From positions 426,393-490,392 of the forward strand of contig NZ_FRDJ01000001.1 in assembly GCF_900143265.1 (NCBI RefSeq): a DNA stretch of 64,000 nucleotides, given 5' to 3'. The notes beneath the pieces are model-generated. The model was given only the letters and a program-made list of their open reading frames with translations. It ran no database searches and was not told the origin of the DNA. The position numbers were made by a program, and so were the translations under genes. The stretch is from Fervidobacterium gondwanense DSM 13020. Lineage in GTDB: Bacteria; Thermotogota; Thermotogae; Thermotogales; Fervidobacteriaceae. Positions 24,834 to 34,048 of this stretch are shown piece after piece. The number at the start of each line of letters is the position of its first letter. Positions within the stretch are counted from its first letter, which is position 1.

Positions 24834-26234
24834 ATGTTTCCAAAAGACTTTATGTTCGGAGCTTCGCTTTCAGGTTTTCAGTTCGAGATGGGAAATCCAA
24901 ACGATCCAAAGGAAGTTGATCCAAACACTGACTGGTTTGTCTGGGTGAGAGAACCAGAAAACCTTGTCAATGGAATAGTGAGCGGGGATCTACCAGAATA
25001 CGGCGCTGGGTACTGGAAAAACTACGAGAAGGTTCACCAACTTGCAGTCGATTTCGGCATGGACACTCTTAGGATAGGCATTGAATGGTCGAGGGTTTTT
25101 CCAACATCGACAAGAGAAGTACCGACAGGCGACGGAATGCTTGAAGCGTTAGACAAGATAGCAAACAAGGAAGCAGTTGAGCATTACAGGAAGATTATGG
25201 AAGATATGAAATCTAAAGGGTTAAAGGTTTTCGTGAACCTCAACCATTTCACGTTACCTTTATGGATACATGATCCAATATCTGTGCACAAAGGCATTCC
25301 AACAGACAAACTTGGGTGGGTTAGCGACGATACTCCTATTGAATTTGCAAAGTACGCAGAATACATAGCTTGGAAATTCTCGGATATTGTTGACTATTGG
25401 TCAAGCATGAACGAACCGCACGTCGTTGCTCAGCTTGGCTATTTCCAAATACTTGCGGGATTCCCGCCAAGTTATTTCAGACCAGAGTGGTACATCAAAA
25501 GTCTTGTAAACGAAGCAAAAGCACACAATTTAGCTTACGATGCAATTAAGAAATACACCAGCAGACCTGTCGGAATTATTTATTCTTTCATCTGGTACGA
25601 TACAGTAAATCCTCAAGACAGGGACATATTCGAAAATGCAATGTGGTTAACAAATTGGTACTATATAGACATGGTGAAAGACAAAGCAGACTACATAGGA
25701 ATCAACTACTATACAAGGTCTTTAATCGATAGGCTTCCAGCTTCCGGAATGAAATTCGGTGATTTTGAGTTGAACTGGTATCCACTCCGTGGATACGGGT
25801 ACGCTTGTCCAGAAGGCGGCATGTCGCTGTCTGGTAGGCCAGCAAGTGAATTTGGTTGGGAAGTTTATCCGGAGGGATTGTACAATTTAATCAAGGCTAT
25901 ATATGAAAGATACAAGAAGATTATCATCGTTACGGAAAATGGCATAGCTGATGAAAAGGATAAGTACAGATCGCACTATCTCATATCACACCTTTACGCT
26001 GTCGAAAAGGCTATGAACGAGGGTGCCAATGTGATAGGTTACCTACACTGGTCAATAGTTGATAACTACGAGTGGGCAAAGGGTTACAGCAAGAGATTTG
26101 GGCTCGCATACACAGATTTGGAAAAGAAAATATACGTACCGAGGCCATCGATGTACATATTCAGAGAAATCGCAAAAACAAAGAGCATAGAACAGTTCAA
26201 AGATTATGATCCATACAAACTTATGAAATTCTGA
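24834..26234 (+). CDS. Glycoside hydrolase family 1 beta-glycosidase
   Basis: This 466-residue enzyme lacks a signal peptide and should act on imported oligosaccharides. It has the GH1 barrel motifs: N-terminal FGASLSGFQFEMG, TLRIGIEWSRVFP, the acid/base Glu in SMNEPH (E194) and the nucleophile Glu in VTENG (E368). The N-terminus and KVFVNLNHFTLPLW resemble the archaeal-type LacS branch more than the usual BglA branch. Beta-glucosidase or beta-mannosidase are both possible; the neighbouring GH130 and GH5 suggest mannan or glucan chains. It starts at ATG 24834 with GTAGGAGGG. Confidence 0.92.
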   Translation: MFPKDFMFGASLSGFQFEMGNPNDPKEVDPNTDWFVWVREPENLVNGIVSGDLPEYGAGYWKNYEKVHQLAVDFGMDTLRIGIEWSRVFPTSTREVPTGDGMLEALDKIANKEAVEHYRKIMEDMKSKGLKVFVNLNHFTLPLWIHDPISVHKGIPTDKLGWVSDDTPIEFAKYAEYIAWKFSDIVDYWSSMNEPHVVAQLGYFQILAGFPPSYFRPEWYIKSLVNEAKAHNLAYDAIKKYTSRPVGIIYSFIWYDTVNPQDRDIFENAMWLTNWYYIDMVKDKADYIGINYYTRSLIDRLPASGMKFGDFELNWYPLRGYGYACPEGGMSLSGRPASEFGWEVYPEGLYNLIKAIYERYKKIIIVTENGIADEKDKYRSHYLISHLYAVEKAMNEGANVIGYLHWSIVDNYEWAKGYSKRFGLAYTDLEKKIYVPRPSMYIFREIAKTKSIEQFKDYDPYKLMKF

Positions 26235-26253
26235 GCATAGAAGGTGTGTAGGA

Positions 26254-27258
26254 GTGCCAAATATTCACGATGTCGCAAAACTTGCAGGCGTCTCAATCGC
26301 AACTGTTTCGAGAGTGATCAATGGAGCTGAGAAGGTAAGCGAAGAGACGAGAAGAAAAGTAATCTCAGCAATTAAACAACTTGGATACAAACCGATGCCT
26401 TCCTTGAGGAAGGCATCGGAATTGCTTTACAACATTGGAGTGCTTGTACCAAGCCTTAAAGGATACCACTACACCGAGATTCTTATGGGAATAGAAGAGT
26501 TCGCAAACAAACACGATTTTGAGGTGATGGTGTCAGTTCCCAAACTCATCCCGGAAGAAGAAAAACATGTGCTTGACCAATATTTCAAAAGGAAAATAGA
26601 TGGGATAATTCTTTGCGAACTGATGGGTGGAGTTAATTTTATCAAACCGTTTATAAAAAGCGGAATACCAATAGTTGTATTAGACTATGACATCGAAGAA
26701 ATTCTTTGCGATTCGGTCAACATAGACAACTTCTCTGGTGCTATGTCCGCTCTTAAGTATCTATATTCGAATGGTCACAGAAAAATTTTGTACTTGAGAG
26801 GTCCCAAGTACTCACCTGCTGCGGTGAATAGAGAAAAGGCAGTAAGGAAATTTCAAGATAAACATAAGGATGTTGAAATCTTTCTGAGTGAAAATGAGGG
26901 ATATAACCCAGAAGACGGGTACTTTGCAATCGTAAATCATCTGAAAAAACACGGTCTGAACTTCACAGCTGTCTTCGCAATCAATGATTGGGCTGCAATC
27001 GGTACGATGAGAGCCTTAAGAGAAGCTGGTCTGTCTATCCCAGAAGATGTATCGGTTATCGGTTACGATAACGCACCTTATTCTGAATTTCTCTATCCAC
27101 CTTTGACAACAATCCACCAGCCAAGGTGGGAAATGGGTCAGACTGCTGCACAGTTGATAATAGAGAGGATTACAAAAACCGGTCCAAAGATTCCCAGAAA
27201 TGTTATTTTACCAACAAAGTTGATAGAGAGAGCTTCTGTGAAAAAGATAGGAGCATAA
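26254..27258 (+). CDS. LacI-family transcriptional regulator
   Basis: The 334-residue regulator has the LacI headpiece at residues 3-50 (IHDVAKLAGVSIATVSRVIN and ARK-type hinge region) and a periplasmic-binding-like ligand domain (GIEEFANKHDF, DGIILCEL, DWAAIGTMRALREAG, PEDVSVIGYD). It starts at GTG 26254, 19 bases after the GH1 stop, inside the glycan operon, so it probably controls this operon and is itself part of it. Palindromes at the operon promoter (19286-19330) are candidate sites. Confidence 0.92.
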   Translation: MPNIHDVAKLAGVSIATVSRVINGAEKVSEETRRKVISAIKQLGYKPMPSLRKASELLYNIGVLVPSLKGYHYTEILMGIEEFANKHDFEVMVSVPKLIPEEEKHVLDQYFKRKIDGIILCELMGGVNFIKPFIKSGIPIVVLDYDIEEILCDSVNIDNFSGAMSALKYLYSNGHRKILYLRGPKYSPAAVNREKAVRKFQDKHKDVEIFLSENEGYNPEDGYFAIVNHLKKHGLNFTAVFAINDWAAIGTMRALREAGLSIPEDVSVIGYDNAPYSEFLYPPLTTIHQPRWEMGQTAAQLIIERITKTGPKIPRNVILPTKLIERASVKKIGA

Positions 27259-27281
27259 ATAGGTGTAAAGAGGTGTTCTCC

Positions 27282-28346
27282 ATGCGGTTCAGAAAGAATT
27301 TCGCAGTTCTCATGTTAATCGTTTTGATTTCAACGCTGTTTCTATCAACTCAGTGTAAAGGTAACATAAAGAACGTAGAAAGCAAAAAGGAAGGGGAGAC
27401 AGTTCACGTGTCAAAGTCTGCGTTTGATTACAACAAAATGATTGGGAGAGGCATAAATATGGGGAACGCGCTTGAAGCCCCATTTGAGGGAGCTTGGGGT
27501 GTAACAATTGAAGATGAGTACTTCAAATTAATAAAAGAACGCGGTTTTGATTCTGTGAGAATACCTGTCAGGTGGTCAGCACATGTTTCAGAAGAGCCAC
27601 CTTACAAAATCAACGAAGATTTTCTAAATAGAGTGAAGCACGTTGTCGATGAAGCACTGAAGAATAACTTAACGGTAATTATTAACACTCATCACTTCGA
27701 AGAGCTGTATGCTGATCCGGACAAGAACGGTCCTATATTGATTGAAATATGGCGTCAGGTCGCAGAGTTTTTCAAAGATTATCCTGATAATCTGTTTTTC
27801 GAGATTTACAACGAACCTGCTCAAAATTTGACAGCGGAAAAATGGAACGAACTCTACCCAAAGGTTCTCGAAGTAATTAGAAAGACAAATCCTACAAGGA
27901 TAGTAATAATCGACGTTCCAAACTGGGCTCATTACAGCGCTATAAGATCACTAAAACTTGTTGATGACAAGAATATAATCGTGTCGTTCCATTATTATGA
28001 ACCCTTCAACTTCACCCATCAAGGTGCCGAATGGGTTACGCCAAGGCTCCCAGTTGGCGTTGAATGGAAAGGTGAAGAATGGGAAGTGAATACCATAAGA
28101 AACCATTTCAAATATGTAAGCGACTGGGCAAAGAAGAACAATGTTCCAGTTTTTCTTGGAGAATTCGGTGCTTATTCAAAAGCAGACATGAACTCAAGAG
28201 TGAGATGGACTGAAACTGTGAGAAAAATAGCTGAAGAATTCGGATTTTCTTATGCATATTGGGAATTCTGCGCAGGGTTTGGTATCTATGATCGCTGGTC
28301 GCAGAAATGGATCGAACCGCTCGCAACTTCTGTTGTTGGGAGGTAA
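27282..28346 (+). CDS. Secreted glycoside hydrolase family 5 endo-beta-glycanase
   Basis: This 354-residue enzyme has a signal peptide (hydrophobic 6-22, then STQC) and a GH5 barrel. The acid/base Glu is in IYNEP (E178) and the nucleophile in FLGEFG (E294); RIPVRW, NTHHFEE and SFHYYEP are the other conserved strands. It resembles the endoglucanase/mannanase branch of Thermotoga Cel5A, but substrate cannot be fixed from sequence. ATG 27282 with AAAGAGGTG is chosen; the frame extends upstream to 27126 inside lacI without support. A lipobox-like Cys25 has Gln at -1, so lipid anchoring is doubtful. It supplies oligosaccharides to the transporter of the operon. Confidence 0.92.
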   Translation: MRFRKNFAVLMLIVLISTLFLSTQCKGNIKNVESKKEGETVHVSKSAFDYNKMIGRGINMGNALEAPFEGAWGVTIEDEYFKLIKERGFDSVRIPVRWSAHVSEEPPYKINEDFLNRVKHVVDEALKNNLTVIINTHHFEELYADPDKNGPILIEIWRQVAEFFKDYPDNLFFEIYNEPAQNLTAEKWNELYPKVLEVIRKTNPTRIVIIDVPNWAHYSAIRSLKLVDDKNIIVSFHYYEPFNFTHQGAEWVTPRLPVGVEWKGEEWEVNTIRNHFKYVSDWAKKNNVPVFLGEFGAYSKADMNSRVRWTETVRKIAEEFGFSYAYWEFCAGFGIYDRWSQKWIEPLATSVVGR

Positions 28347-28377
28347 AATACACAGACACTTCAAGGAGGGAAAAAGA

Positions 28378-29352
28378 GTGAAGATTATTGCACAGTCTCT
28401 ACCAAACATTCCATGGGAAGACAGACCCTCAGGCTCAAGTGAACTGCTTTGGAGATATTCTAAAAACCCTATAATCAAACGTGACGAGGCAAAAGGTTCT
28501 AACAGTATATTCAACAGTGCAGTTGTGCCGTTTAATGAAAAATTTGCAGGTGTCTTCCGCGTAGACGATAGGCAAAGGCGGATGAACATAAGAAGGGGAT
28601 TCAGCGAAGACGGAATAAATTGGAAGATAGATGATGAACCCATTAATTTTATCCAAGAAACGAAAGATCCTGTCGAGAGCGAGTACAAATACGATCCTCG
28701 GGTCGTATTCATAGAAGATAGATACTGGATCACTTGGTGCAATGGATACCATGGTCCTACGATAGGTGTGGGCTATACTTACGACTTTGAGAAATTTTAC
28801 CAAATCGAGAACGCATTTTTACCGTTCAACAGAAACGGTGTTCTGTTTCCAAGAAAGATCAATGGTAAATATGCTATGCTCAGCAGACCTTCTGATAATG
28901 GACATACACCTTTTGGTGATATCTTTTACAGTGAGAGTCCGGACATGGTCCATTGGGGTGTGCACAGATACGTTATGGGTGCCGGCTACACACCATGGCA
29001 GTCTTTAAAAATAGGTGCGGGACCTGTACCGATTGAAACTGAAGAAGGATGGCTACTTTTCTATCACGGTGTTCTTTTGTCATGCAATGGTTATGTATAC
29101 AGCTTTGGTGCGGCCTTGCTGGACTTAGATAAACCATGGAAGGTTATAAAACGCTCGAAAGAATACTTGTTGTCACCTCAGATGAACTATGAATGCGTTG
29201 GAGATGTGCCGAATGTCGTATTTCCAGTCGCAGCGTTGGTTGACGGAAGCACAGGCAAGCTTGCAATTTATTATGGCGGAGCAGATACAGTCGTTGCTTT
29301 GGCGTTTGGATACGTCCAAGAAATAGTTGACTGGTTAAAATATGAAAACTGA
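28378..29352 (+). CDS. GH130 beta-mannoside phosphorylase
   Basis: GH130 enzymes cleave beta-mannosides with phosphate, releasing mannose-1-phosphate. This 324-residue protein shows the family pattern: [25 protein letters not shown] (general acid Asp), [48 protein letters not shown] and [12 protein letters not shown]. It has no signal peptide, so it acts on imported sugar. GTG 28378 sits eight bases behind AAGGAGGG; the upstream frame to 28252 is rejected. It is the last gene before the terminator. Mannobiose, mannosylglucose or longer mannooligosaccharide specificity cannot be told. Confidence 0.9.
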   Translation: MKIIAQSLPNIPWEDRPSGSSELLWRYSKNPIIKRDEAKGSNSIFNSAVVPFNEKFAGVFRVDDRQRRMNIRRGFSEDGINWKIDDEPINFIQETKDPVESEYKYDPRVVFIEDRYWITWCNGYHGPTIGVGYTYDFEKFYQIENAFLPFNRNGVLFPRKINGKYAMLSRPSDNGHTPFGDIFYSESPDMVHWGVHRYVMGAGYTPWQSLKIGAGPVPIETEEGWLLFYHGVLLSCNGYVYSFGAALLDLDKPWKVIKRSKEYLLSPQMNYECVGDVPNVVFPVAALVDGSTGKLAIYYGGADTVVALAFGYVQEIVDWLKYEN

Positions 29353-29406
29353 AACCACTCTACCCTTCCTTTCCATATAGATCTTCATTCATTGAACTTG
29401 AACAAA

Positions 29407-29437
29407 AAGTGGCGGTTACAACCGCCACTTTATTTTT
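29407..29437. terminator. Terminator between convergent ABC operons
   Basis: AAGTGGCGGTT and AACCGCCACTT form an 11-bp stem with a two-base loop, followed by TATTTTTCT on the plus strand. The minus side has TTTTTGTT, so it can serve both operons. Confidence 0.88.
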
Positions 29438-29464
29438 CTCAATTGTTATTGCGATTACATATAC

Positions 29465-31180
29465 TTATCCAAGAGCCCTCGGGTCGAACGCATCTCTCAA
29501 ACCATCACCGATGAAGTTAAACGCAAGAACGACTATGAAGATGAATGCGCCAGGAATCAATAGCCATGGGGCTTTTTCGAGTATGTAAACATCCTGAGCT
29601 GCTGTCAACATGTTACCCCACGAAGCGGATGGTTCTCTTATACCCAAGCCAAGGTACGAAAGACCAGCTTCACCAAGGATGTATCCAGGAATCGACAGCG
29701 TTGAACTAACGATAATGTACGTCGCAAGGTTTGGAATTATATGACGCCACATTATCCTTGTGTCTGGGAAGCCGAGCGCGATTGCAGCTTCAACGTATTC
29801 CCTTTGTCTTTCAGCCAAAATCTGACCGCGTATAATCCTTGCTCTTCCGGGCCAACCGAGGAACGCGAGTATAAAGATCAAAAGCATGTAAGTTTGTGAA
29901 CTCGGCAAGTCAACTGGCAACACCGCCCTAAGTAAGAGCAATAGGTAGAATCCTGGAATAGCCATAAGAATTTCACAGAACCTCATTATGACTTCGTCTA
30001 CAACCCCGCCATAGTATCCAGCGAGCGCCCCGAAGAAGAGAGAGAGTATAAGTGTCACGAAAAGACCTATGAAACCTATTGTCAGCGATATTCTCGATGC
30101 AAAGATAATTCGGCTCCAAACATCCCTACCGAACCTATCAGCACCGAAGATGTTTAAAGACACGTACTGATTGTTATCGTAATTGTCCACTCCGAAGAGG
30201 TGATAGTGCAATGGTATTACCCAGAAAAGATACCCGACTCGTTCTGGATCAGTCTTATCAGGTCCCCATGATCTTATGAACCATTTTACTGGATAGAACT
30301 TGTAATCGTAAGACACAATCTGAGCTTCGTCTAAAGAAATCTCATATTCATTGAAGTCAGTATCGTAATATTTGATACCAACAAGTTCTTGCTCCAGCTT
30401 GACGGCTGTAAGTCTCTCCATAGCTTCTTGCTCGCTCATGGCAAAGAAACCAACCTTCCATCCTTCGTTCTGCGCCACAAATGACCTTGCAGTTCTTGAA
30501 GTTGTAACTCGTTCATTGCGGCCCTTTTCAAGAATCGCGTTATCAACACCAAAAACAAGAGCTTCGACATCCTCTGTGGAGTCGTTGTACTGCACCCACT
30601 GACCATCTATTTGCGCGTAGCTGATAGTTCTCACAACAAGTTTTATTCCTTCAGCAAGGACAAATTTATCGTCCAGTTTTCTACCTTTTGGCAGATACTT
30701 TGGCACAATCGTACCATCTTCTTTTTGTTCAACTACATGCTTGTCGATGATCGCAATCTCTCTCCCGTCGTTCAGCTTTACCTTAATTCTGCTTGGGAAG
30801 AGCATAGATCTGAAATTCTGGCTGTAGTCAAGCTTGTCTATGTAACTAACTTCTGGGAGCACATATGGTGCTAAAGTCGTTTTTAAATCTTCTACTTTGT
30901 ATTTCATCATCACAGTCGTTGGTTTTTTCAATGAATGGTTGAGATTTTGAGTAAATGGATTATATGGGGCCAAGAAATCAGCAAAAATCATTGCGATGTA
31001 CATTACAATCAATACCCACATACCGAACATGGCAAGCTTATTTTTCTTAAATGCACGCCACATCAGTTGCCCGCGTGTCAAAAATACCTCTTCGAAATCA
31101 ACACTCTCAGGAGCGCCAGAAGCAGGTGCCTGGTGTTCTACACTTTCATTTTGATTGAGCTTTTTCTTATCTTCAGCCAT
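29465..31180 (-). CDS. ABC transporter permease, OppC family, with a large periplasmic insert
   Basis: The 571-residue protein is about twice the usual OppC length. After a hydrophilic tail it has one membrane helix (about 50-70). About 270 residues without obvious membrane segments follow (about 75-345), and then the normal permease core begins (GADRFGRDVWSRIIFASRISL and an EAA loop in YVEAAIALGFPDTRIMWRHIIPN). The insert lies in the first periplasmic loop and should face the binding protein. It starts at ATG 31180 behind GGAGG and is the last gene of the operon. Substrate is unknown; oligopeptide or oligosaccharide. Confidence 0.88.
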   Translation of the reverse strand: MAEDKKKLNQNESVEHQAPASGAPESVDFEEVFLTRGQLMWRAFKKNKLAMFGMWVLIVMYIAMIFADFLAPYNPFTQNLNHSLKKPTTVMMKYKVEDLKTTLAPYVLPEVSYIDKLDYSQNFRSMLFPSRIKVKLNDGREIAIIDKHVVEQKEDGTIVPKYLPKGRKLDDKFVLAEGIKLVVRTISYAQIDGQWVQYNDSTEDVEALVFGVDNAILEKGRNERVTTSRTARSFVAQNEGWKVGFFAMSEQEAMERLTAVKLEQELVGIKYYDTDFNEYEISLDEAQIVSYDYKFYPVKWFIRSWGPDKTDPERVGYLFWVIPLHYHLFGVDNYDNNQYVSLNIFGADRFGRDVWSRIIFASRISLTIGFIGLFVTLILSLFFGALAGYYGGVVDEVIMRFCEILMAIPGFYLLLLLRAVLPVDLPSSQTYMLLIFILAFLGWPGRARIIRGQILAERQREYVEAAIALGFPDTRIMWRHIIPNLATYIIVSSTLSIPGYILGEAGLSYLGLGIREPSASWGNMLTAAQDVYILEKAPWLLIPGAFIFIVVLAFNFIGDGLRDAFDPRALG

Positions 31181-31194
31181 ATCTCTGAGCCTCC

Positions 31195-32159
31195 TTACTC
31201 GTACCTGATTCGCGGGTCAACCGCTGCCAAGAGAATGTCACCGACTAAGTTACCAAGGACAAGCAGTATAGTCCCGATAACCGTACTTGCCATAACAACA
31301 TAGTAGTCCTTTTGGAGAAGAGCCTGATATGTTAACCTGCCAAGACCTGGCCAAGAGAATATAGTTTCGGTAATAACAGCACCGCTGAGCAAACCAGACA
31401 AGCTGTAACCGAACATCGTTATAAGTGGGTTTATCGCATTCCTTAATGCGTGCTTGTATATGACAACCCTTTCGGGCATTCCTTTCGCTCTTGCGAATTC
31501 AACGTAGTCTTCGTTCAAAACATCGAGTAATGAACCTCTTTGATACCTCATTAATCCTGCAAATCCACCAAATGTTAACGTGAATGCTGGAAGCTGTAAA
31601 CGCCAGAAGATATCTTTAAATGCATTCCATACATCGAGTCTGACCGTTTCTGGGCTGTACATTCCACCTATAGGGAACCAGCCAGTCTTAGCTGCCATGT
31701 ACAAAAGCACAAGTGCAAGGAAGAAACCCGGTAACGCAAGACCACTGAACGCTACAACAGTAAGTACTTTATCAGTAACTGTATACTTCTTTAAGGCAGA
31801 GATGATACCAAGTGCCACACCTATAATCCAAGAAAGTACGAATGAATACAAAGATAAAACGAAAGTACCGAGCAATCTCTCGCTGATAAGTGCAGCTACT
31901 GACCTTCTGTAGTAGAAGGAATAGCCAAAATCGAGTTTGGCAAGTTTCCCAAGCCAGTAGAAGTACTGAACAACGGCTGGTTTATCAAGCCCAAGCTCCT
32001 TTTCCATAGCTTTTAACGTCTCTTGTGAAATCGATGGGTCAGTTTGTATTGATCCAAAAATGTTCCAGGCGACAGTTGAATGAGTGTAAAGACTATTATC
32101 GTAATTATCCACAACTCTGGCAAGAGGATGATAAGCCTACGCGCAATGTATTTTATCAA
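31195..32159 (-). CDS. ABC transporter permease, OppB family, split by a frameshift at a T run
   Basis: The main frame (31195-32112) lacks the first membrane helix that every OppB has. That helix is present upstream in another frame: TTG 32159, seven bases behind GGAGAGGTG, gives MIKYIARRLIILLP and leads to LIQLSPGTF. The frames meet at a run of five T on the minus strand (plus-strand A5 at 32056-32060). One additional T would give SPGTFFGSIQTDPSISQ, the expected OppB sequence. So the gene is either mutated, mis-sequenced at a homopolymer, or expressed by slippage. The rest, including the EAA loop YVEFARAKGMPERVVIYKHALRNAINP, is intact. The OppC gene follows after 14 bases. Confidence 0.85.
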
Positions 32160-32271
32160 CCCAGTTCACCTCTCCTTTAGCTCCGAATATTCTTCGATAC
32201 CAAGAAACCGCAATCTGTTACTTACAGTCAAAAATGATAAAATCCTTAAAAAAATCAAAAAATCTAATAAT

Positions 32272-32291
32272 GGGCGGGCGAATGCCCGCCC
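32272..32291 (-). terminator. Intercistronic hairpin between binding-protein and permease genes
   Basis: GGGCGGGC-GAAT-GCCCGCCC is an 8-bp all-GC stem. On the minus strand it is followed by ATTATTAGATTTTTTGATTTTTTT. It probably reduces read-through or stabilises the upstream mRNA so that the binding protein is made in excess. Confidence 0.7.
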
Positions 32292-32312
32292 GATAGTTAT
32301 TATGTTTTCAGA

Positions 32313-34046
32313 TCATTCTTCTTTGTAGAGCCAGTCAAGGTTCCATGTCGTTCCGCCAAGGAGTGTGATCTTAACGTTCTTGACGCTGTTTCTCCATGCG
32401 AAGAGCCTTAGTGAGTTAACTGTGTAAATGAGTGGGATATTTTCAGAAGCAAGTTTCTGGTATTTTGCCCAGTAGTCCTTAACAACATTTTCATCGAGAA
32501 TTCTTACGTTTTCAGCAAATATCTTGTCAATTTCCTTTTCGAAGTCTGGCAGCCAGTATGCCTTTTCATCAACCCAGTTTGCTACCTTTGGTGAGAGGTT
32601 CCAGAAGTGGAGCGAACCGTCTACTGCCCATACGTTTCTTCCACCTTGCGGTTCATCAGAACCTGTTAAACCAATGATTATTGCATCCCAATCACCGACG
32701 TTGAGCATTCTGTTAACAAGCGTGTTGAAGTCTCCAGGAACGAATGTAATATCCATACCGAGCTGTTTGAGAGCAGCTGTTATAATGTTACCCATACCTT
32801 CTCGGACCGTATTACCAGCGTTCGTTTCGATCATGAACTTAACTGGTCTGCCTTTGCTGTCAATGAGTCTTCCGTTTTTGTCCCAGCTGAAGCCACCAAG
32901 TTTGAGTTCTGCCTTTGCCTTGTTGAGGTCGTATGGGTACTTTACTGTAACTTTTTCGTTGTAGTATGGAGATGCCATGGATACTGGTGACCATTGTTCG
33001 ACTGCAAGACCGTTGAAGAGCGTATCGATCATCTTTTTCTTATCCATTGCATATGCTACGGCTTTTCTGAAGTGGACATTTCTGAACCATTCTCTCTTTG
33101 CTTCGTCTTTGTTGTTCCAGTTGAACGTTATGAATTGTGTACCATATGCTGGACCATAAGCAAGAACTGTGATATTGAATTTCTTTTCATTTTCTTTGAA
33201 GTAGTTGAATTCAGTACCTCTTGGCGAGTAGATGTCAACTTCTCCCTTTTCGAATGCAAGTTTTTGAGCATCTTGCGAGGAGATTATCTTGTAAACTACT
33301 TCTTTAAGGAATGGAAGTTGTGTTCCGTCTTTTGTCTTTTTCCAGTAGTTCGGGTTTGCAACAAACCTTACGTATTGGTCTGGAACATATTCTACAGGGA
33401 TGAATGGTCCCAACCCAACGAGTTCTTTCTTGTTTATCGCATCAACTGTCCAGAATTCTGCAAATTTCTTGTTCTTTACCCAGCTTTCTGCTTTGTGTTT
33501 CGGGAATATGTACATTCCGCCGAGGTATCTGAGAGCAAGCCTGAATGGTTCTGGATAGTACATTCTGACTGTGTAGTCGTTAATCTTCGTCGCTTTTGGC
33601 AAGTATCCATTTGTACTCTTTAAAATGTCTTTGAATGAACTTGGAATGTCTGGGTTTGTGTAAATGTCGTTAAGCGTGAAGACGACATCATCCGCTGTAA
33701 GTGGTTGCCCATCACTCCATTTTACACCTTTTCTGATGTACCAAATGATTTCCATACCACCATCTTTTGTTAGCCTTGGACCATCCCATTTTTCAGCTAT
33801 TGCTGGATAAAAGTTTCCGTCAACAGCTGACCTTTCAACAAGTGTTCCACCCCAGCTCATGAACATGGCAATGACATCTGAAGAGCTCGTCTCTTTTGAA
33901 ACCGTATCGTTACATGTTCTCGGACCGCTGAGTGTTGGGATGATGAGAGTACCGCCCTTTTTACCAACCGCATCGTAACCTATAAAGTTAGAAAATGCAA
34001 AAACGAAAAGAAGCGCAACCAAAAGTGTTACGAGAACCTTCCTCAT
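32313..34046 (-). CDS. ABC transporter substrate-binding protein, family 5
   Basis: The 577-residue exported binding protein has a signal peptide (1-19, cleavage near AFS) and SBP_bac_5 motifs: MFMSWGGTLVERS, IRKGVKWSDGQPLTADDVVFTLND, LVGLGPFIPVEYV and FRKAVAYAMDKKKMID. It starts at ATG 34046 behind GGGAGGTG, three bases from the ATPase gene. Encoded in the middle of the operon, it is followed by a GC-rich hairpin before the permease genes. Ligand class cannot be told from sequence. Confidence 0.9.
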   Translation of the reverse strand: MRKVLVTLLVALLFVFAFSNFIGYDAVGKKGGTLIIPTLSGPRTCNDTVSKETSSSDVIAMFMSWGGTLVERSAVDGNFYPAIAEKWDGPRLTKDGGMEIIWYIRKGVKWSDGQPLTADDVVFTLNDIYTNPDIPSSFKDILKSTNGYLPKATKINDYTVRMYYPEPFRLALRYLGGMYIFPKHKAESWVKNKKFAEFWTVDAINKKELVGLGPFIPVEYVPDQYVRFVANPNYWKKTKDGTQLPFLKEVVYKIISSQDAQKLAFEKGEVDIYSPRGTEFNYFKENEKKFNITVLAYGPAYGTQFITFNWNNKDEAKREWFRNVHFRKAVAYAMDKKKMIDTLFNGLAVEQWSPVSMASPYYNEKVTVKYPYDLNKAKAELKLGGFSWDKNGRLIDSKGRPVKFMIETNAGNTVREGMGNIITAALKQLGMDITFVPGDFNTLVNRMLNVGDWDAIIIGLTGSDEPQGGRNVWAVDGSLHFWNLSPKVANWVDEKAYWLPDFEKEIDKIFAENVRILDENVVKDYWAKYQKLASENIPLIYTVNSLRLFAWRNSVKNVKITLLGGTTWNLDWLYKEE

Positions 34047-34048
34047 AC

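Noticed and set aside
27126..27281. Upstream extension of the GH5 gene into lacI
   Set aside because: It overlaps lacI in another frame, lacks a ribosome site, and would bury the signal peptide.
28252..28377. Upstream extension of the GH130 gene into the GH5 gene
   Set aside because: GTG 28378 has AAGGAGGG upstream and matches the GH130 N-terminus.
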